Assembly: GCA_020735665.1 (NCBI GenBank)
Contig: CP085928.1
Coordinates: 1,254,001-1,318,000 of the forward strand
Source of the DNA: Lachnospiraceae bacterium GAM79
GTDB lineage: Bacteria; Bacillota; Clostridia; Lachnospirales; Lachnospiraceae
Direction of reading: 5' to 3'
Length of the DNA: 64,000 nucleotides
The notes below the pieces were generated by a model. The model saw only the letters and a program-made list of their open reading frames with translations. It did no database searches and was not told the DNA's origin. Below are positions 10,656 through 19,671 of the stretch, one piece after another. The first letter of the stretch is position 1, and each line of letters starts with the position of its first letter. A program made the position numbers and the translations under genes.

Positions 10656-11012
10656 CTAAAACTCGTCCAGTATCCGATCCGATAACCGGTCGATTGCTTC
10701 TATCTTCGAATTCAGCCTGTCATCCCGATTCTCCTCCATCAGCTCTGAAATGCAGTCTTTCATCTTCTCGACCTGCTTTCTCGCTTTCATGAATTTGTCA
10801 ACAAGCTGTAACTTATCTTCATATTCTTCCAAGATCTTATCGCAGCGCTTGATCATGTCATAGACACCCTGTCTGCTGATCTGATTCATTCTGGCAATCT
10901 CGGAATAGGACATATCATTATTGACCACATCTTCATAAATTGCTTTCTGATGCTCTGTCAAAAGCTCTCCATAAAAATCATATAATAAAGACTGTCTGAC
11001 TATTTTCTCCAT
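10656..11012 (-). CDS. ylxM: YlxM/p13-family helix-turn-helix protein
   Basis: A 118-residue protein beginning MEKIVRQSLLYDFYGELLT with a sigma-70 region 4-like helix-turn-helix (SYSEIARMNQISRQGVYDMIKRC) and a C-terminal coiled coil. In streptococci YlxM stimulates the SRP GTPase Ffh; the gene is almost always next to ffh, as here. I start at 11012 rather than the upstream frame opening at 11048 because the conserved N-terminus begins here and AGGCGGTGA precedes it. It is first in its operon and has a good promoter at 11054-11082. Confidence 0.88.
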   Translation of the reverse strand: MEKIVRQSLLYDFYGELLTEHQKAIYEDVVNNDMSYSEIARMNQISRQGVYDMIKRCDKILEEYEDKLQLVDKFMKARKQVEKMKDCISELMEENRDDRLNSKIEAIDRLSDRILDEF

Positions 11013-11053
11013 ACGATCACCGCCTGTAAAGTATTTTCCCTTTACCATGGGTT

Positions 11054-11082
11054 ATTCTATACCATGCCTGCATCGTTGTCAA
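11054..11082 (-). promoter_or_regulatory. Sigma-A promoter of the ylxM-ffh-rpsP operon
   Basis: On the minus strand a perfect -35 TTGACA (11082-11077) is followed after 17 bases by TAGAAT (11059-11054). It lies about 45 bases upstream of the ylxM ATG and is one of the best promoter matches in the window. Confidence 0.8.
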
Positions 11083-11099
11083 GTAAAATATCTTGACAA
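11076..11099. promoter_or_regulatory. Perfect inverted repeat overlapping the ylxM -35 box
   Basis: TTGTCAAG and CTTGACAA form perfect 8-bp arms around an 8-base spacer, and one arm contains the -35 hexamer. No T-run follows on the minus strand, so it is not an obvious terminator of ribF. It could be an operator; this is inference. Confidence 0.4.
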
Positions 11100-11107
11100 A
11101 TTAATTT

Positions 11108-12037
11108 TTATCCGAATATCCTCTGTTTTGCCACTTCCATGTCTGCAAGCATCTGTGCTTTTAATTCTGAAACACCTGAAAATTTCTGCTCTCCGCGAAT
11201 AAAGGATAACAATTCCACGACCAGCTTCTGTTCATAGATATCCTCATCAAAATCAAAGATATGCGTCTCGATTGTTACCCTGCGATCTGTATTCACCGTC
11301 GGATTGTCTCCGATATTCGTAATCCCATAACAGACCCTGCCGTCCTCCAGATGTATCCTTGATGCATAAACACCCGTCACCGGATAGATTTTCCCATGCT
11401 TTGGAAGCAGATTTGCCGTCGGAACCTGGATCGTCCTGCCAAGCTCTCTGCCATGCACTACATGACCGGACAGAAAATAAGGTCTGCCAAGGAAGGTTTC
11501 TGCTTCTTCCATTTTTCCCTCACTGATCAACATTCTGATATAAGTGGAACTTACAATGACATCATGGATTTTTTTCTTTTCTATCACGATCACCTGATAG
11601 CCGTGTTCGCCGGCCATCTTCCGCAGAAGTTCTACATTCCCGCGTTTCTTTTTTCCGAATCCGTAATCGGTTCCTACGACTACATATCCGGCATGTAACC
11701 TTTTTACAAGGATATCCGTTACGAAAGCTTCCGGTTCCATCGATGCAAATGCATCATCAAACGGATACTCCACCAGTACATCGATTCCCATCTGTTCTGC
11801 AAGCATACATTTTTCTTCCGAGGTTATGATGCTTTGAAGCTTATCTACATCAAAGATCGAATTTTTACGAATATCAAAGGTAAATACGACTCCGGTATAT
11901 CCATCCTTCTGTAAACGAAGCACCTCGTCAAGCAGCAGCTTGTGGCCCTGATGAAAACCGTCAAACTTGCCAAGTGCAACGACGGAACCTTTTTCTGTAT
12001 TGATCTGTATATCTTTCTGATTAAAATAATGCTGCAT
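11108..12037 (-). CDS. ribF: Bifunctional riboflavin kinase / FAD synthetase
   Basis: A 309-residue enzyme making FMN and FAD from riboflavin. The N-terminal adenylyltransferase shows VALGKFDGFHQGHKLLL (HxGH motif) and the C-terminal kinase shows GRELGRTIQVPTANL with the PTAN motif and GVYASRI. It is the last gene of the rimP-to-ribF operon, 14 bases after truB. No FMN riboswitch is visible nearby, as expected for an internal operon gene. Confidence 0.95.
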   Translation of the reverse strand: MQHYFNQKDIQINTEKGSVVALGKFDGFHQGHKLLLDEVLRLQKDGYTGVVFTFDIRKNSIFDVDKLQSIITSEEKCMLAEQMGIDVLVEYPFDDAFASMEPEAFVTDILVKRLHAGYVVVGTDYGFGKKKRGNVELLRKMAGEHGYQVIVIEKKKIHDVIVSSTYIRMLISEGKMEEAETFLGRPYFLSGHVVHGRELGRTIQVPTANLLPKHGKIYPVTGVYASRIHLEDGRVCYGITNIGDNPTVNTDRRVTIETHIFDFDEDIYEQKLVVELLSFIRGEQKFSGVSELKAQMLADMEVAKQRIFG

Positions 12038-12051
12038 TGTCTTCTATCCTA

Positions 12052-12984
12052 TCATCTATCTGTCTCTGCATTCTTCGGGAACATCTTTACCGGCTGGCAG
12101 ATGCTCTTTTCCTTTTCATATCGGTATATCGCTGCAAAGCTGTCCGTTTCATCATAGACACGGATGCCCGGAACATCTGTAACCGTTTCAGGACTCACAG
12201 CTTCCGCAAACTGGGAAAGCTGAAGTTTATTTCCATTTCTTAACAGCTTTCTTGCATATTCATCTGTACCGATATGAAGCTCCGGATACTCCGGCAGCAA
12301 TAGTTCTTTCTTCATTACATATGAAGCGATCGTTCCCTGATCTCTCGCCTGCTCGATCTCCGCAAGTGTCAGGCTGTCTTCAACCCTGAAGTTCTTCACT
12401 TCAGTACGGACCAGCTTCTCCATGACTGCTCCGCAGCCAAGCTTTTCTCCGATATCCCGGCATAAGCTTCTGATATACGTTCCTTTGGAACAATGTATGG
12501 TAAATGTAACCCTTGGAAGCGACACATCCTCTATCTTTACCTCAAGGATTGTTACCTCTCTCGGACTCCGTTCGATCTCAATTCCCTGTCTGGCATATTC
12601 ATAGAGCTTTTTGCCGTTTACCTTGATAGCCGAATACATTGGCGGTATCTGTCCATAAGTGCCGATAAAGCTGTTTACCGCTTCTATTACCGATGCTTCA
12701 TCCGGGATATCTGCTGTCTCTGTAAGGACTTTTCCTGTTACATCCTCTGTATCTGTTGTCTTTCCGAGCAGCATGACACAGCGGTATGTCTTATCCTTAT
12801 CGATCAGCATTTCGCTTAATTTTGTTGCCTGTCCAAGACACACCAAAAGCACACCTTCCGCCATCGGATCAAGTGTGCCTGTGTGACCGATCTTCTTCTG
12901 TTTTAAAATACCACGAAGCTTGGCTACTACATCAAATGATGTATAGCCCTGCTCCTTGTATACATTCAAAAAGCCGTCTAGCAT
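12052..12984 (-). CDS. truB: tRNA pseudouridine-55 synthase
   Basis: Converts U55 of the tRNA T-loop to pseudouridine. The catalytic aspartate is Asp39 in KIGHTGTLDPMAEG; YRCVMLLGKTTDTEDVTG, PPMYSAIKVNGKKLYEYAR and CSKGTYIRSLCRDIG are all family motifs. It has 310 residues, and the C-terminal part (after about 240) resembles the short PUA-like extension of Firmicutes TruB. Its start overlaps the end of nrnA by seven bases. Confidence 0.95.
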   Translation of the reverse strand: MLDGFLNVYKEQGYTSFDVVAKLRGILKQKKIGHTGTLDPMAEGVLLVCLGQATKLSEMLIDKDKTYRCVMLLGKTTDTEDVTGKVLTETADIPDEASVIEAVNSFIGTYGQIPPMYSAIKVNGKKLYEYARQGIEIERSPREVTILEVKIEDVSLPRVTFTIHCSKGTYIRSLCRDIGEKLGCGAVMEKLVRTEVKNFRVEDSLTLAEIEQARDQGTIASYVMKKELLLPEYPELHIGTDEYARKLLRNGNKLQLSQFAEAVSPETVTDVPGIRVYDETDSFAAIYRYEKEKSICQPVKMFPKNAETDR

Positions 12985-13925
12985 AACTGTTCCTTAATCT
13001 CCTCTATCACGCCGGCAAGGATCTCTTTGATATCTCCCTTCATGCTGAAACCTGCAGCACGAACATGACCACCGCCGCCATGATTGCAGGATATCCTGCT
13101 TACATCAACGATATTATTCGACCGAAGTGAAATCTTGTATTCTTCTTCTCCTGTCTGATAGATAAATACCGCCGTTTCCGTTCCCTCTGTGATCCGAAGC
13201 TGATCAACGATACCATCCGTATCGATCTTGCCTGCACCACTTTTTCGGAAATCCTCTGTCTCAAGCACTGTGCTGATGATCCTGCCATCTGCATGCTGCT
13301 CTGCTTTTGTCAGAGCGATTCCAAGCAGCTTATTTGCGACAAATGTCTTCTTATAGAAGGTTTCATCTATAATAAATGACGGATTTGCACCCTTTTCGAT
13401 CAGATCACCCGCTATACTCATCGCACTCTTTGTTGTATTACTGTGTTTGAATACGCCTGTATCATGTACAATTCCCATATAGAGTGCTTCGGCAGCATTC
13501 TTATTAATCTTGTCCTGTTCCATCAGCTTATAAAGTGCTTCTGCCGCGGAACACGCTTCTGCATCCACATAGCATACCTCACCAAATCCCGGATTGGAGA
13601 TATGATGATCCACACACATTGTACGCTTCGCACGTTCAAAGATCGGAAGAAAATCTCCCTGTCTTTCCTTATCACCACAATCCACCGCAATACACAGATC
13701 ATAGACCTGATCTGTCGGTGTATGACTGATCTTATCTGCATCATGTAAAAACAAAAAATCCTTGGAGAATTCCTCCAGATAGATCTGTACCTGCTTATCA
13801 TAATTGCTGATGATATAATTATATAATCCAACCGTTGAGCCTACACAGTCGCCATCCGGACGTACATGTCCGGTTATAGCGATTGTGTCTGCCTGCTCGA
13901 TCATGGTAAGAAAATCATTCTTCAT
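12978..13925 (-). CDS. nrnA: DHH-family oligoribonuclease / pAp phosphatase
   Basis: A DHH/DHHA1 phosphoesterase that degrades very short RNAs and 3'-phosphoadenosine phosphate. With the start at 13925 (315 residues, MKNDFLTMIEQ) the motifs are HVRPDGDCVGS (Asp24, Asp26), AVDCGD (Asp82) and VDHHISN (His107-His108); the DHHA1 domain ends with the GGGGHVRAAGF substrate loop. Several in-frame ATGs lie within 21 bases upstream and overlap the rbfA end, so the exact start is uncertain. The rbfA-nrnA-truB order is conserved in Firmicutes. Confidence 0.9.
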   Translation of the reverse strand: MKNDFLTMIEQADTIAITGHVRPDGDCVGSTVGLYNYIISNYDKQVQIYLEEFSKDFLFLHDADKISHTPTDQVYDLCIAVDCGDKERQGDFLPIFERAKRTMCVDHHISNPGFGEVCYVDAEACSAAEALYKLMEQDKINKNAAEALYMGIVHDTGVFKHSNTTKSAMSIAGDLIEKGANPSFIIDETFYKKTFVANKLLGIALTKAEQHADGRIISTVLETEDFRKSGAGKIDTDGIVDQLRITEGTETAVFIYQTGEEEYKISLRSNNIVDVSRISCNHGGGGHVRAAGFSMKGDIKEILAGVIEEIKEQLC

Positions 13926-14304
13926 TTTCTGTATCATCCTCATCATCTTCGATGTCTTTTACAACATCATCAATCTTTTTGGACATTGTTACACCGTATT
14001 CGATCGACTGATCCATGATAAATGTGATCTCAGGTGTATTTCTGAGATTAATGGAATGTGCAAGTTCTCTTCTGATAAATCCCATTGCACTGTTCAGTCC
14101 CTCCAGTGTGGAGTTTACGGAATCCTGATCTCCAAGGACACTGATGTATGCCTTGCAGTATTTCAGATCCGGTGTTACAACCGCCTCTACTACGGATGTC
14201 ATCGGATTAATGCGGGGATCCTTGATCTCTCTGCTGATGATCCGTGAGAGTTCTCTCTGAACCTCTGCATTAATTCTTGTATTTTTTACACTGTTCTTTC
14301 TCAT
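13915..14304 (-). CDS. rbfA: 30S ribosome-binding factor A
   Basis: A 129-residue KH-fold protein for 16S 5' end maturation and cold adaptation. NTRINAEVQRELSRIISREIKDPRI and DLKYCKAYISVLG are typical; the C-terminus is very acidic (EDDEDDTENEE). The ATG shares one base with the infB stop codon (TAATG), implying translational coupling. Confidence 0.94.
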   Translation of the reverse strand: MRKNSVKNTRINAEVQRELSRIISREIKDPRINPMTSVVEAVVTPDLKYCKAYISVLGDQDSVNSTLEGLNSAMGFIRRELAHSINLRNTPEITFIMDQSIEYGVTMSKKIDDVVKDIEDDEDDTENEE

Positions 14305-17231
14305 TATTTTCTTGGAACCTCTACCATCTGATATGCTTCAATCTGATCCTCTACCTGAATGTCATTAAAGTTCTCAAGAACAATACCACATTCAAATCCT
14401 GACTTAACTTCCTTCACATCATCCTTGAATCTCTTTAAGGAAGCCATCTTGCCTTCGTAGATCAGATTTCCTTCACGGGTTATTCTTACGCTGCAATTTC
14501 GGTTGATGATACCATCTAATACATAAGAACCTGCGATCATACCGACACCGGAAGCCTTGTAGGTCTGTCTGATCTCTGCATGACCTATTACCTGTTCTTC
14601 AAAGATAGGATCTAACATACCCTTCATTGCAGACTCAATATCTTCAATTGCATTGTAGATGACTCTGTATAAACGAACATCTACACCTTCTGTCTCTGCT
14701 GTCTCTTTTGCTCTTGCATCCGGCCGGATATTGAAACCGATTACGATTGCATTGGATGCGGATGCCAGAATGATATCTGACTCGTTGATCGCACCAACAC
14801 CGGAATGGATACATTTTACTGCAACTTCATCATTTGAAAGCTTTAACAGACTCTGCTTAACAGCCTCTACAGAACCCTGTACATCAGCTTTGATAATGAT
14901 GTTCAGTTCCTTGACATTACCTGCCTGGATCTGGCTGTACAGATCATCCAGTGACATTCTGGATTTCGTCTCAGCAAGCATCTTCACTCTGCTCTGCGAA
15001 ATGTATGTCTCGGAAATCTGTCTTGCTTCCTTCTCATTATCAACCGCCATAAAGATCTCACCGGCTGATGGAACTGTATCCAGACCAAGGATCTGCACCG
15101 GAGTGGATGGAGTTGCTTCTGTTACACGGACACCTTTTGAATTGTGCATTGCACGAACCTTACCATGGGAAGATCCGACTGCAAGATAATCTCCTACATG
15201 AAGTGTACCCTTCTGCACTAACATAGTTGCAACAGGACCACGTCCCTTATCAAGCTCTGCTTCGATTACGATACCACGAGCATTTCTGTTTGGATTTGCC
15301 TTTAACTCAAGAACCTCTGCAGTTAACAGGATCATCTCAAGCAGGTTATCCAGTCCTTCACCTGTATGTGCGGAAACCGGGCAGAAGATCGTTGATCCGC
15401 CCCAGTCCTCAGGGATCAGTTCATATTCTGTAAGCTCCTGCTTTACACGCTCGATATTTGCACTTGGTTTATCGATCTTATTGATCGCAACGATGATCTC
15501 GATACCGGCTGCCTTTGCATGGTTAATAGCCTCAATCGTCTGTGGCATAACACCATCATCTGCTGCTACAACAAGGATAGCAATATCGGTAGACTGTGCG
15601 CCACGCATACGCATAGCTGTGAACGCCTCATGTCCCGGTGTATCTAAGAATGTGATCGTCTGTCCATTGATCTCTACTACAGATGCACCGATCGCCTGTG
15701 TGATACCACCGGCCTCGGCTGATGTTACATTTGTCTTACGGATCGCATCCAGAAGGGATGTTTTACCATGGTCAACGTGACCCATAACGCAGACAACAGG
15801 TGGTCTTGGAACCATATCCTTCTCGTCTTCTTCATCCTCTTTTAAGAGCTCCTCGATCACATCGACTTTCTCTTCCTCTTCAGCAATACAGTTATATTCC
15901 AACGCGATCTCTGCTGCTGTTTCAAAGTCTAACTCAGAGTTCACGTTATACATCTTACCTGCAAGGAAAAGCTTCTTGATCAGCGCATTTACAGGCTCCT
16001 TAATAATGTCTGCAAGTTCTTTGATCGTTATAACCTCCGGAAGTGTGATCGTACGGATCGTTTCCTTGTCCTCTGCCTGCTGCTGAGGCTGCTGTGGCTG
16101 ATGATGCTTGTTTCTGACATTTTTAGCCAGTCTGCTGATATCTGCCTCAACCTCTTCCGGAGATCTTCTGTTGCCCTTACGAGGCTTATTCTTATCTCTG
16201 TTATAATTGTCTCTGTTCTGGCTCTTTAAATCCTTGCCCGGCATCTCTTTTGCTTCAAAATCCTTACGGGTATTTGTTCTTGGACTTCTTCTCTGATTAT
16301 TATTATTATCATCCTCGTCATCCTTGCCGAATCCCATCGGAGTATTGTTTCTGTTATTGTTGAACCGGTTGTTTCTGTTATCCGGCCTGTCACCGAACTT
16401 CGGCTTGTCGAAGCCGCCCTGACGATCTCCGTTTCCGGAAAATCTGCCACGATCCTGACCACCACGGCCATTGTTAGAGAATCTTCCTCTGTCCTGACCA
16501 TTTCTGTCATTGTTAAATCTCGGTCTGTCAGAATTATTTCTGTCACCGGAATTATTGTATCTTGGTCTGTCAGTGTTATTTCTGTCATTGTTATTTCTGT
16601 CATTGTTGTATCTTGGTCTGTCGGAATTGTTTCTGTCAGTACCGTTTCTGTCATTATTATATCTCGGTCTGTCAGAATTATTTCTATCACCATTTGTAAA
16701 TCTTACACGGTCACCGTTATTTCTGTCGTTGTTATATCTTGGTCTGTCATTTCCCTGCTTGTCGCCAAATCTTGTCTTATCAGAATTCATACGCTCACTA
16801 TTGTTAAATCTTACTCTCTCATTATTTTGTCTATCGGAATTATTTCTGTTTCTGTCATCTCTGACAAATCTCGTATGTCCCTCATCTTTACCCTGTTTCG
16901 ACTTATTCGCTTCCCCTGTAGCCGGTCGATCATTTCTTGCAACCGTTTTCTTAGGCTCTTCTTTTACAGGATTTTCTTTCTGAACCTTTTCCGGCGCTGT
17001 CTTTGCCGCCTTTACGTCCTCCGGCTTCTTCTCCGGTACAGGCTTTGCTGCCGGCGCATCTGCTTTCTTTGTACCGGTTCCGCATGCCTTCTTAACGATA
17101 TTGATCATATTCTCATCAACAGCCGACATATGGCTCTTGATCTCGATACCATTTTTGCCAAGGATTGCTTTGATTTCATTGTTACTTATATTCAGCTCTT
17201 TTGCCAATTCGTGTACTCTCAGTTTCGTCAA
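14304..17231 (-). CDS. infB: Translation initiation factor IF-2 with a long Asn/Arg-rich N-terminal region
   Basis: A 975-residue initiation GTPase that delivers fMet-tRNA to the 30S subunit. An IF2_N motif ([20 protein letters not shown]) starts the protein, then about residues 120-330 form a low-complexity tract of repeats like [14 protein letters not shown] and [12 protein letters not shown] second IF2_N follows, then the G domain ([34 protein letters not shown]) and domains II-IV. The core is normal; the length is above the roughly 720-890 usual in Firmicutes because of the repeats, which are also visible as DNA repeats at about 16240-16870. Confidence 0.95.
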   Translation of the reverse strand: MTKLRVHELAKELNISNNEIKAILGKNGIEIKSHMSAVDENMINIVKKACGTGTKKADAPAAKPVPEKKPEDVKAAKTAPEKVQKENPVKEEPKKTVARNDRPATGEANKSKQGKDEGHTRFVRDDRNRNNSDRQNNERVRFNNSERMNSDKTRFGDKQGNDRPRYNNDRNNGDRVRFTNGDRNNSDRPRYNNDRNGTDRNNSDRPRYNNDRNNNDRNNTDRPRYNNSGDRNNSDRPRFNNDRNGQDRGRFSNNGRGGQDRGRFSGNGDRQGGFDKPKFGDRPDNRNNRFNNNRNNTPMGFGKDDEDDNNNNQRRSPRTNTRKDFEAKEMPGKDLKSQNRDNYNRDKNKPRKGNRRSPEEVEADISRLAKNVRNKHHQPQQPQQQAEDKETIRTITLPEVITIKELADIIKEPVNALIKKLFLAGKMYNVNSELDFETAAEIALEYNCIAEEEEKVDVIEELLKEDEEDEKDMVPRPPVVCVMGHVDHGKTSLLDAIRKTNVTSAEAGGITQAIGASVVEINGQTITFLDTPGHEAFTAMRMRGAQSTDIAILVVAADDGVMPQTIEAINHAKAAGIEIIVAINKIDKPSANIERVKQELTEYELIPEDWGGSTIFCPVSAHTGEGLDNLLEMILLTAEVLELKANPNRNARGIVIEAELDKGRGPVATMLVQKGTLHVGDYLAVGSSHGKVRAMHNSKGVRVTEATPSTPVQILGLDTVPSAGEIFMAVDNEKEARQISETYISQSRVKMLAETKSRMSLDDLYSQIQAGNVKELNIIIKADVQGSVEAVKQSLLKLSNDEVAVKCIHSGVGAINESDIILASASNAIVIGFNIRPDARAKETAETEGVDVRLYRVIYNAIEDIESAMKGMLDPIFEEQVIGHAEIRQTYKASGVGMIAGSYVLDGIINRNCSVRITREGNLIYEGKMASLKRFKDDVKEVKSGFECGIVLENFNDIQVEDQIEAYQMVEVPRK
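16240..16870 (-). repeat. infB: Degenerate in-frame repeats encoding the IF-2 disordered region
   Basis: Short imperfect units encoding variants of [11 protein letters not shown] recur many times, followed by RGG-like units ([10 protein letters not shown]). The units are in frame and vary in length, so slippage or unequal exchange could change copy number between strains. Confidence 0.7.
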
Positions 17232-17234
17232 AAG

Positions 17235-17558
17235 TTACACCTCCATATTTTCACTCAAACTCATGTATTTTATGATCTGTTTCGCAAATCCTTCATCTAA
17301 GATTGCGATCGACGTCCGGAATTCTTTTCCAACGAATTTTCCCAGACTGTCTTTGTCTCCAAATTCAAAATATGGGATCTCATAAAAATTACATTTTTGA
17401 TCAAATAGTTTCTTTGTATTATGGGCTGCATCACATGCCACGATCACGGCACATGCGCTTCCGTTTTTTACGGCCTTTTCTACTGAAAAGTTTCCGCTTA
17501 CCAGCCTTCCGGCCTTTGCACATAAGGAAATCATGGAATAAATCTTCTTACTGTTCAA
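17235..17558 (-). CDS. ylxQ: YlxQ-like L7Ae-family RNA-binding protein
   Basis: A 107-residue L7Ae/L30e-type protein. The motifs are IYSMISLCAKAGRLVSGNFSVEKAVKNGSA and a hydrophobic VIVACDAAHNTKK strand, as in B. subtilis YlxQ, which is thought to bind kink-turn RNA. It lies in the conserved slot between ylxR and infB, and its start overlaps ylxR by 11 bases. Its function is not settled in any species. Confidence 0.85.
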   Translation of the reverse strand: MNSKKIYSMISLCAKAGRLVSGNFSVEKAVKNGSACAVIVACDAAHNTKKLFDQKCNFYEIPYFEFGDKDSLGKFVGKEFRTSIAILDEGFAKQIIKYMSLSENMEV

Positions 17559-17817
17559 TTGCCTCTAACTCCTTATCCAGTTTCTCATAAACCTCTTTTG
17601 GAATCTGCATCTTGAATGAGCGTTCCAGAGATTTACTCTTCATAGCTTTTTTCAGGCACTCTGCCTTACGGCATATATATGCCCCCCGTCCATTCATCTT
17701 GCCGGTCAGGTCGATCGCAAAATTATTCTCATTATCCTTCACGATACGGATGAGTTCTTTTTTCGGTATCATCTCATTACAACCAAGGCACTGTCTGAGC
17801 GGTATCTTCTTTGCCAT
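17548..17817 (-). CDS. ylxR: YlxR/RnpM-family RNA-binding protein
   Basis: An 89-residue DUF448 protein with the signature PLRQCLGCNEMIPKKELIRIV, GRGAYICRKAECLKKA and a basic C-terminal half. B. subtilis YlxR (RnpM) has been reported to bind RNase P RNA and modulate the enzyme. It follows nusA by about 70 bases and overlaps ylxQ. Confidence 0.9.
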   Translation of the reverse strand: MAKKIPLRQCLGCNEMIPKKELIRIVKDNENNFAIDLTGKMNGRGAYICRKAECLKKAMKSKSLERSFKMQIPKEVYEKLDKELEAIEQ

Positions 17818-17886
17818 AACATCACTTCCTATGCTTATATATTTATCACCGTTCCAATCGGCATGGTACCCGGTCAGAACTTCATT

Positions 17887-19068
17887 TTATTCTTCGTCTT
17901 CTTTTACTTTTTCCGTATCCTGCTGCTCCAGAGATTCTTCATAAGAACCATCAACGATATCGTCGATATTGTCAAATGCTTCTTCCTGCTCCGGCTCTTT
18001 ATAGTCATCATTTTCTTCTGAGAAATATCCCATCTCTTCTGCCTGTGACTCACTCTTAATGTCGATCTTATATCCTGTCAGCTTTGCAGCAAGTCTTGCA
18101 TTCTGACCTTTCTTACCGATTGCAAGTGATAACTGGTAATCCGGTACAACGACAAATGCGCTCTTTTCATTCAGATCTACATCAACTGCGATAACCTCTG
18201 ATGGACTTAATGCATTCTTGATGAAGATTGCCGGATTCTCATCCCAACAGATAATATCGATCTTCTCGCCGTTCAGATCTTCAACTACGTTATTAACACG
18301 GCTTCCGTTTACACCTACACATGCACCTACCGGATCTACATTCTCATCATGAGAATAAACAGCGATCTTGGAACGGGAACCGGCCTCACGGCAGGAGCTC
18401 TTGATCTCTACTGTACCGTCTGCGATCTCGGTTACTTCCTTTTCAAATAAACGCTTTACCAGATCAGGATGTGTTCTGGATACTGTGATCTTAGGTCCTC
18501 TGGATCCTTTCTTTACTTCTGTTACATATAATTTGATACGGTCACCTCTGTTATATACTTCGCCGGGAACCATCTCAGACTCTTTTAAGATTGCTTCTGT
18601 CTTGTCATCCAGACTGACATTGATGTTGTTTCCAACATATCTCTGAACGATACCTGTGATGATATCCTTCTCTTTTGTATAGAAGTGATCGTAGATCGCA
18701 TCTCTTTCGCTCTCATTAATTGCCTGAACGATTACATTTCTTGCTCTCTGTGCTGCGATTCTTCCGAAATCCTTTGTTGTGATCTCGATGTTGATGATAT
18801 CTCCGAGATCATACTTGGAATTCATCATCTTAGCTTTTTCCAGAGAAATCTGTGTCGCAGGTCTTTCAACCTCTTCTACAACCTCTTTCTTCGCATATAC
18901 ATGAAACTCACCGGTCTCACGATCCATAACAACATCGATATTCTCATCGGTATCAAAGTCCTTCTTGCAGGCCGCCTTTAAGGATCTTTCGATCGCATCC
19001 AGCAGAATATCCTTGCTGATATTTTTCTCCTTTTCTAATTGATTTAATGCTTCGATAATTTCTGACAC
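17887..19068 (-). CDS. nusA: Transcription termination/antitermination factor NusA
   Basis: A 393-residue NusA with an N-terminal RNA polymerase-binding domain (SEIIEALNQLEKEKNIS), an S1 domain (about 135-200, DIITGIVQRYVGNNINVSL), KH1 (about 230-290, DPVGACVGVNGSRVNNVVEDL) and KH2 (about 300-345, LAIGKKGQNARLAAKLTGYKIDI). A roughly 45-residue acidic tail follows; the E. coli C-terminal repeats are absent, as usual in Firmicutes. It follows rimP by 24 bases and is probably autoregulated through the leader hairpin at 19577-19608. Confidence 0.95.
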   Translation of the reverse strand: MSEIIEALNQLEKEKNISKDILLDAIERSLKAACKKDFDTDENIDVVMDRETGEFHVYAKKEVVEEVERPATQISLEKAKMMNSKYDLGDIINIEITTKDFGRIAAQRARNVIVQAINESERDAIYDHFYTKEKDIITGIVQRYVGNNINVSLDDKTEAILKESEMVPGEVYNRGDRIKLYVTEVKKGSRGPKITVSRTHPDLVKRLFEKEVTEIADGTVEIKSSCREAGSRSKIAVYSHDENVDPVGACVGVNGSRVNNVVEDLNGEKIDIICWDENPAIFIKNALSPSEVIAVDVDLNEKSAFVVVPDYQLSLAIGKKGQNARLAAKLTGYKIDIKSESQAEEMGYFSEENDDYKEPEQEEAFDNIDDIVDGSYEESLEQQDTEKVKEDEE

Positions 19069-19092
19069 TTTTTTATCCTCCCGCTTCTTTTA

Positions 19093-19521
19093 TTAATATA
19101 CAAATGCAAGTCTTATCATCGATATATCTTTTCTTGCAATCTTCAGTTCTTTCTCATCTTCTGTCAAAATGGTAACTGTTTCTTCATCGTATGCTGTAAG
19201 TTCACCTTCAAAATCTTTACAGTTATCGATCTTGGTATATGTCTTGATCTCTACAATCTTACCAATACTCCGTTTAAAGTCATTTTCCTTCTTTAATGGT
19301 CTTGTAAGCCCCGGAGAGCTGACCTCCAGAATATAGGCATCCTTAATGAAGTCATCTGCATCCAGCAGATCACTCATGGCTCTGTTCACGATCTCACAAT
19401 CTCCGATCGTTATTCCACCTTCTTTATCTGCATAGATCCGCAGATAATAATCACTGCCTTCTTTTACATATTCCACATCAACCAGTTCAAGGTTATTTGC
19501 TTCAATGATCGGCAGAACCAT
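19093..19521 (-). CDS. rimP: Ribosome maturation factor RimP
   Basis: A 142-residue (from the first ATG) 16S assembly factor with ELVDVEYVKEGSDYYLRIYADKEGGITIGDCE and LEVSSPGLTRPLKKENDF. Compared with the family the N-terminus seems to lack about 12-15 residues. The reading frame is open upstream (ATKKTDIEAKATE) to an ATT at 19563, just after AAAGGTGG, while the ATG at 19521 has no good ribosome binding site. A non-AUG start upstream is therefore plausible. First gene of the nusA-infB operon. Confidence 0.88.
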   Translation of the reverse strand: MVLPIIEANNLELVDVEYVKEGSDYYLRIYADKEGGITIGDCEIVNRAMSDLLDADDFIKDAYILEVSSPGLTRPLKKENDFKRSIGKIVEIKTYTKIDNCKDFEGELTAYDEETVTILTEDEKELKIARKDISMIRLAFVY

Positions 19522-19576
19522 CTCTGTTGCTTTTGCTTCAATATCTGTTTTCTTCGTAGCAATACCACCTTTCTAC

Positions 19577-19608
19577 AAAAACTAAGAGTGGGCCAAAACC
19601 CACTCTTA
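19577..19608 (-). terminator. Attenuator-like hairpin in the rimP-nusA leader
   Basis: A perfect 10-bp stem (TAAGAGTGGG/CCCACTCTTA, six-base loop) is followed on the minus strand by G then TTTTT. It lies between the promoter at 19637-19664 and the rimP start region, so it is in the 5' leader of the operon. It could also catch transcripts from the siroheme gene. NusA-stimulated attenuation of its own operon has been reported in B. subtilis; applying it here is inference. Confidence 0.75.
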
Positions 19609-19636
19609 ATAGTTACCATAATCTTACTAAAACAAG

Positions 19637-19664
19637 ATTATAACACGTTATAAGGAAAATGCAA
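19637..19664 (-). promoter_or_regulatory. Sigma-A promoter of the rimP-nusA-infB operon
   Basis: On the minus strand TTGCAT (19664-19659) and a perfect TATAAT (19642-19637) are separated by 16 bases. It starts inside the 3' flank of the siroheme gene and gives a leader of about 70 bases before rimP. Confidence 0.75.
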
Positions 19665-19671
19665 GTATTTT

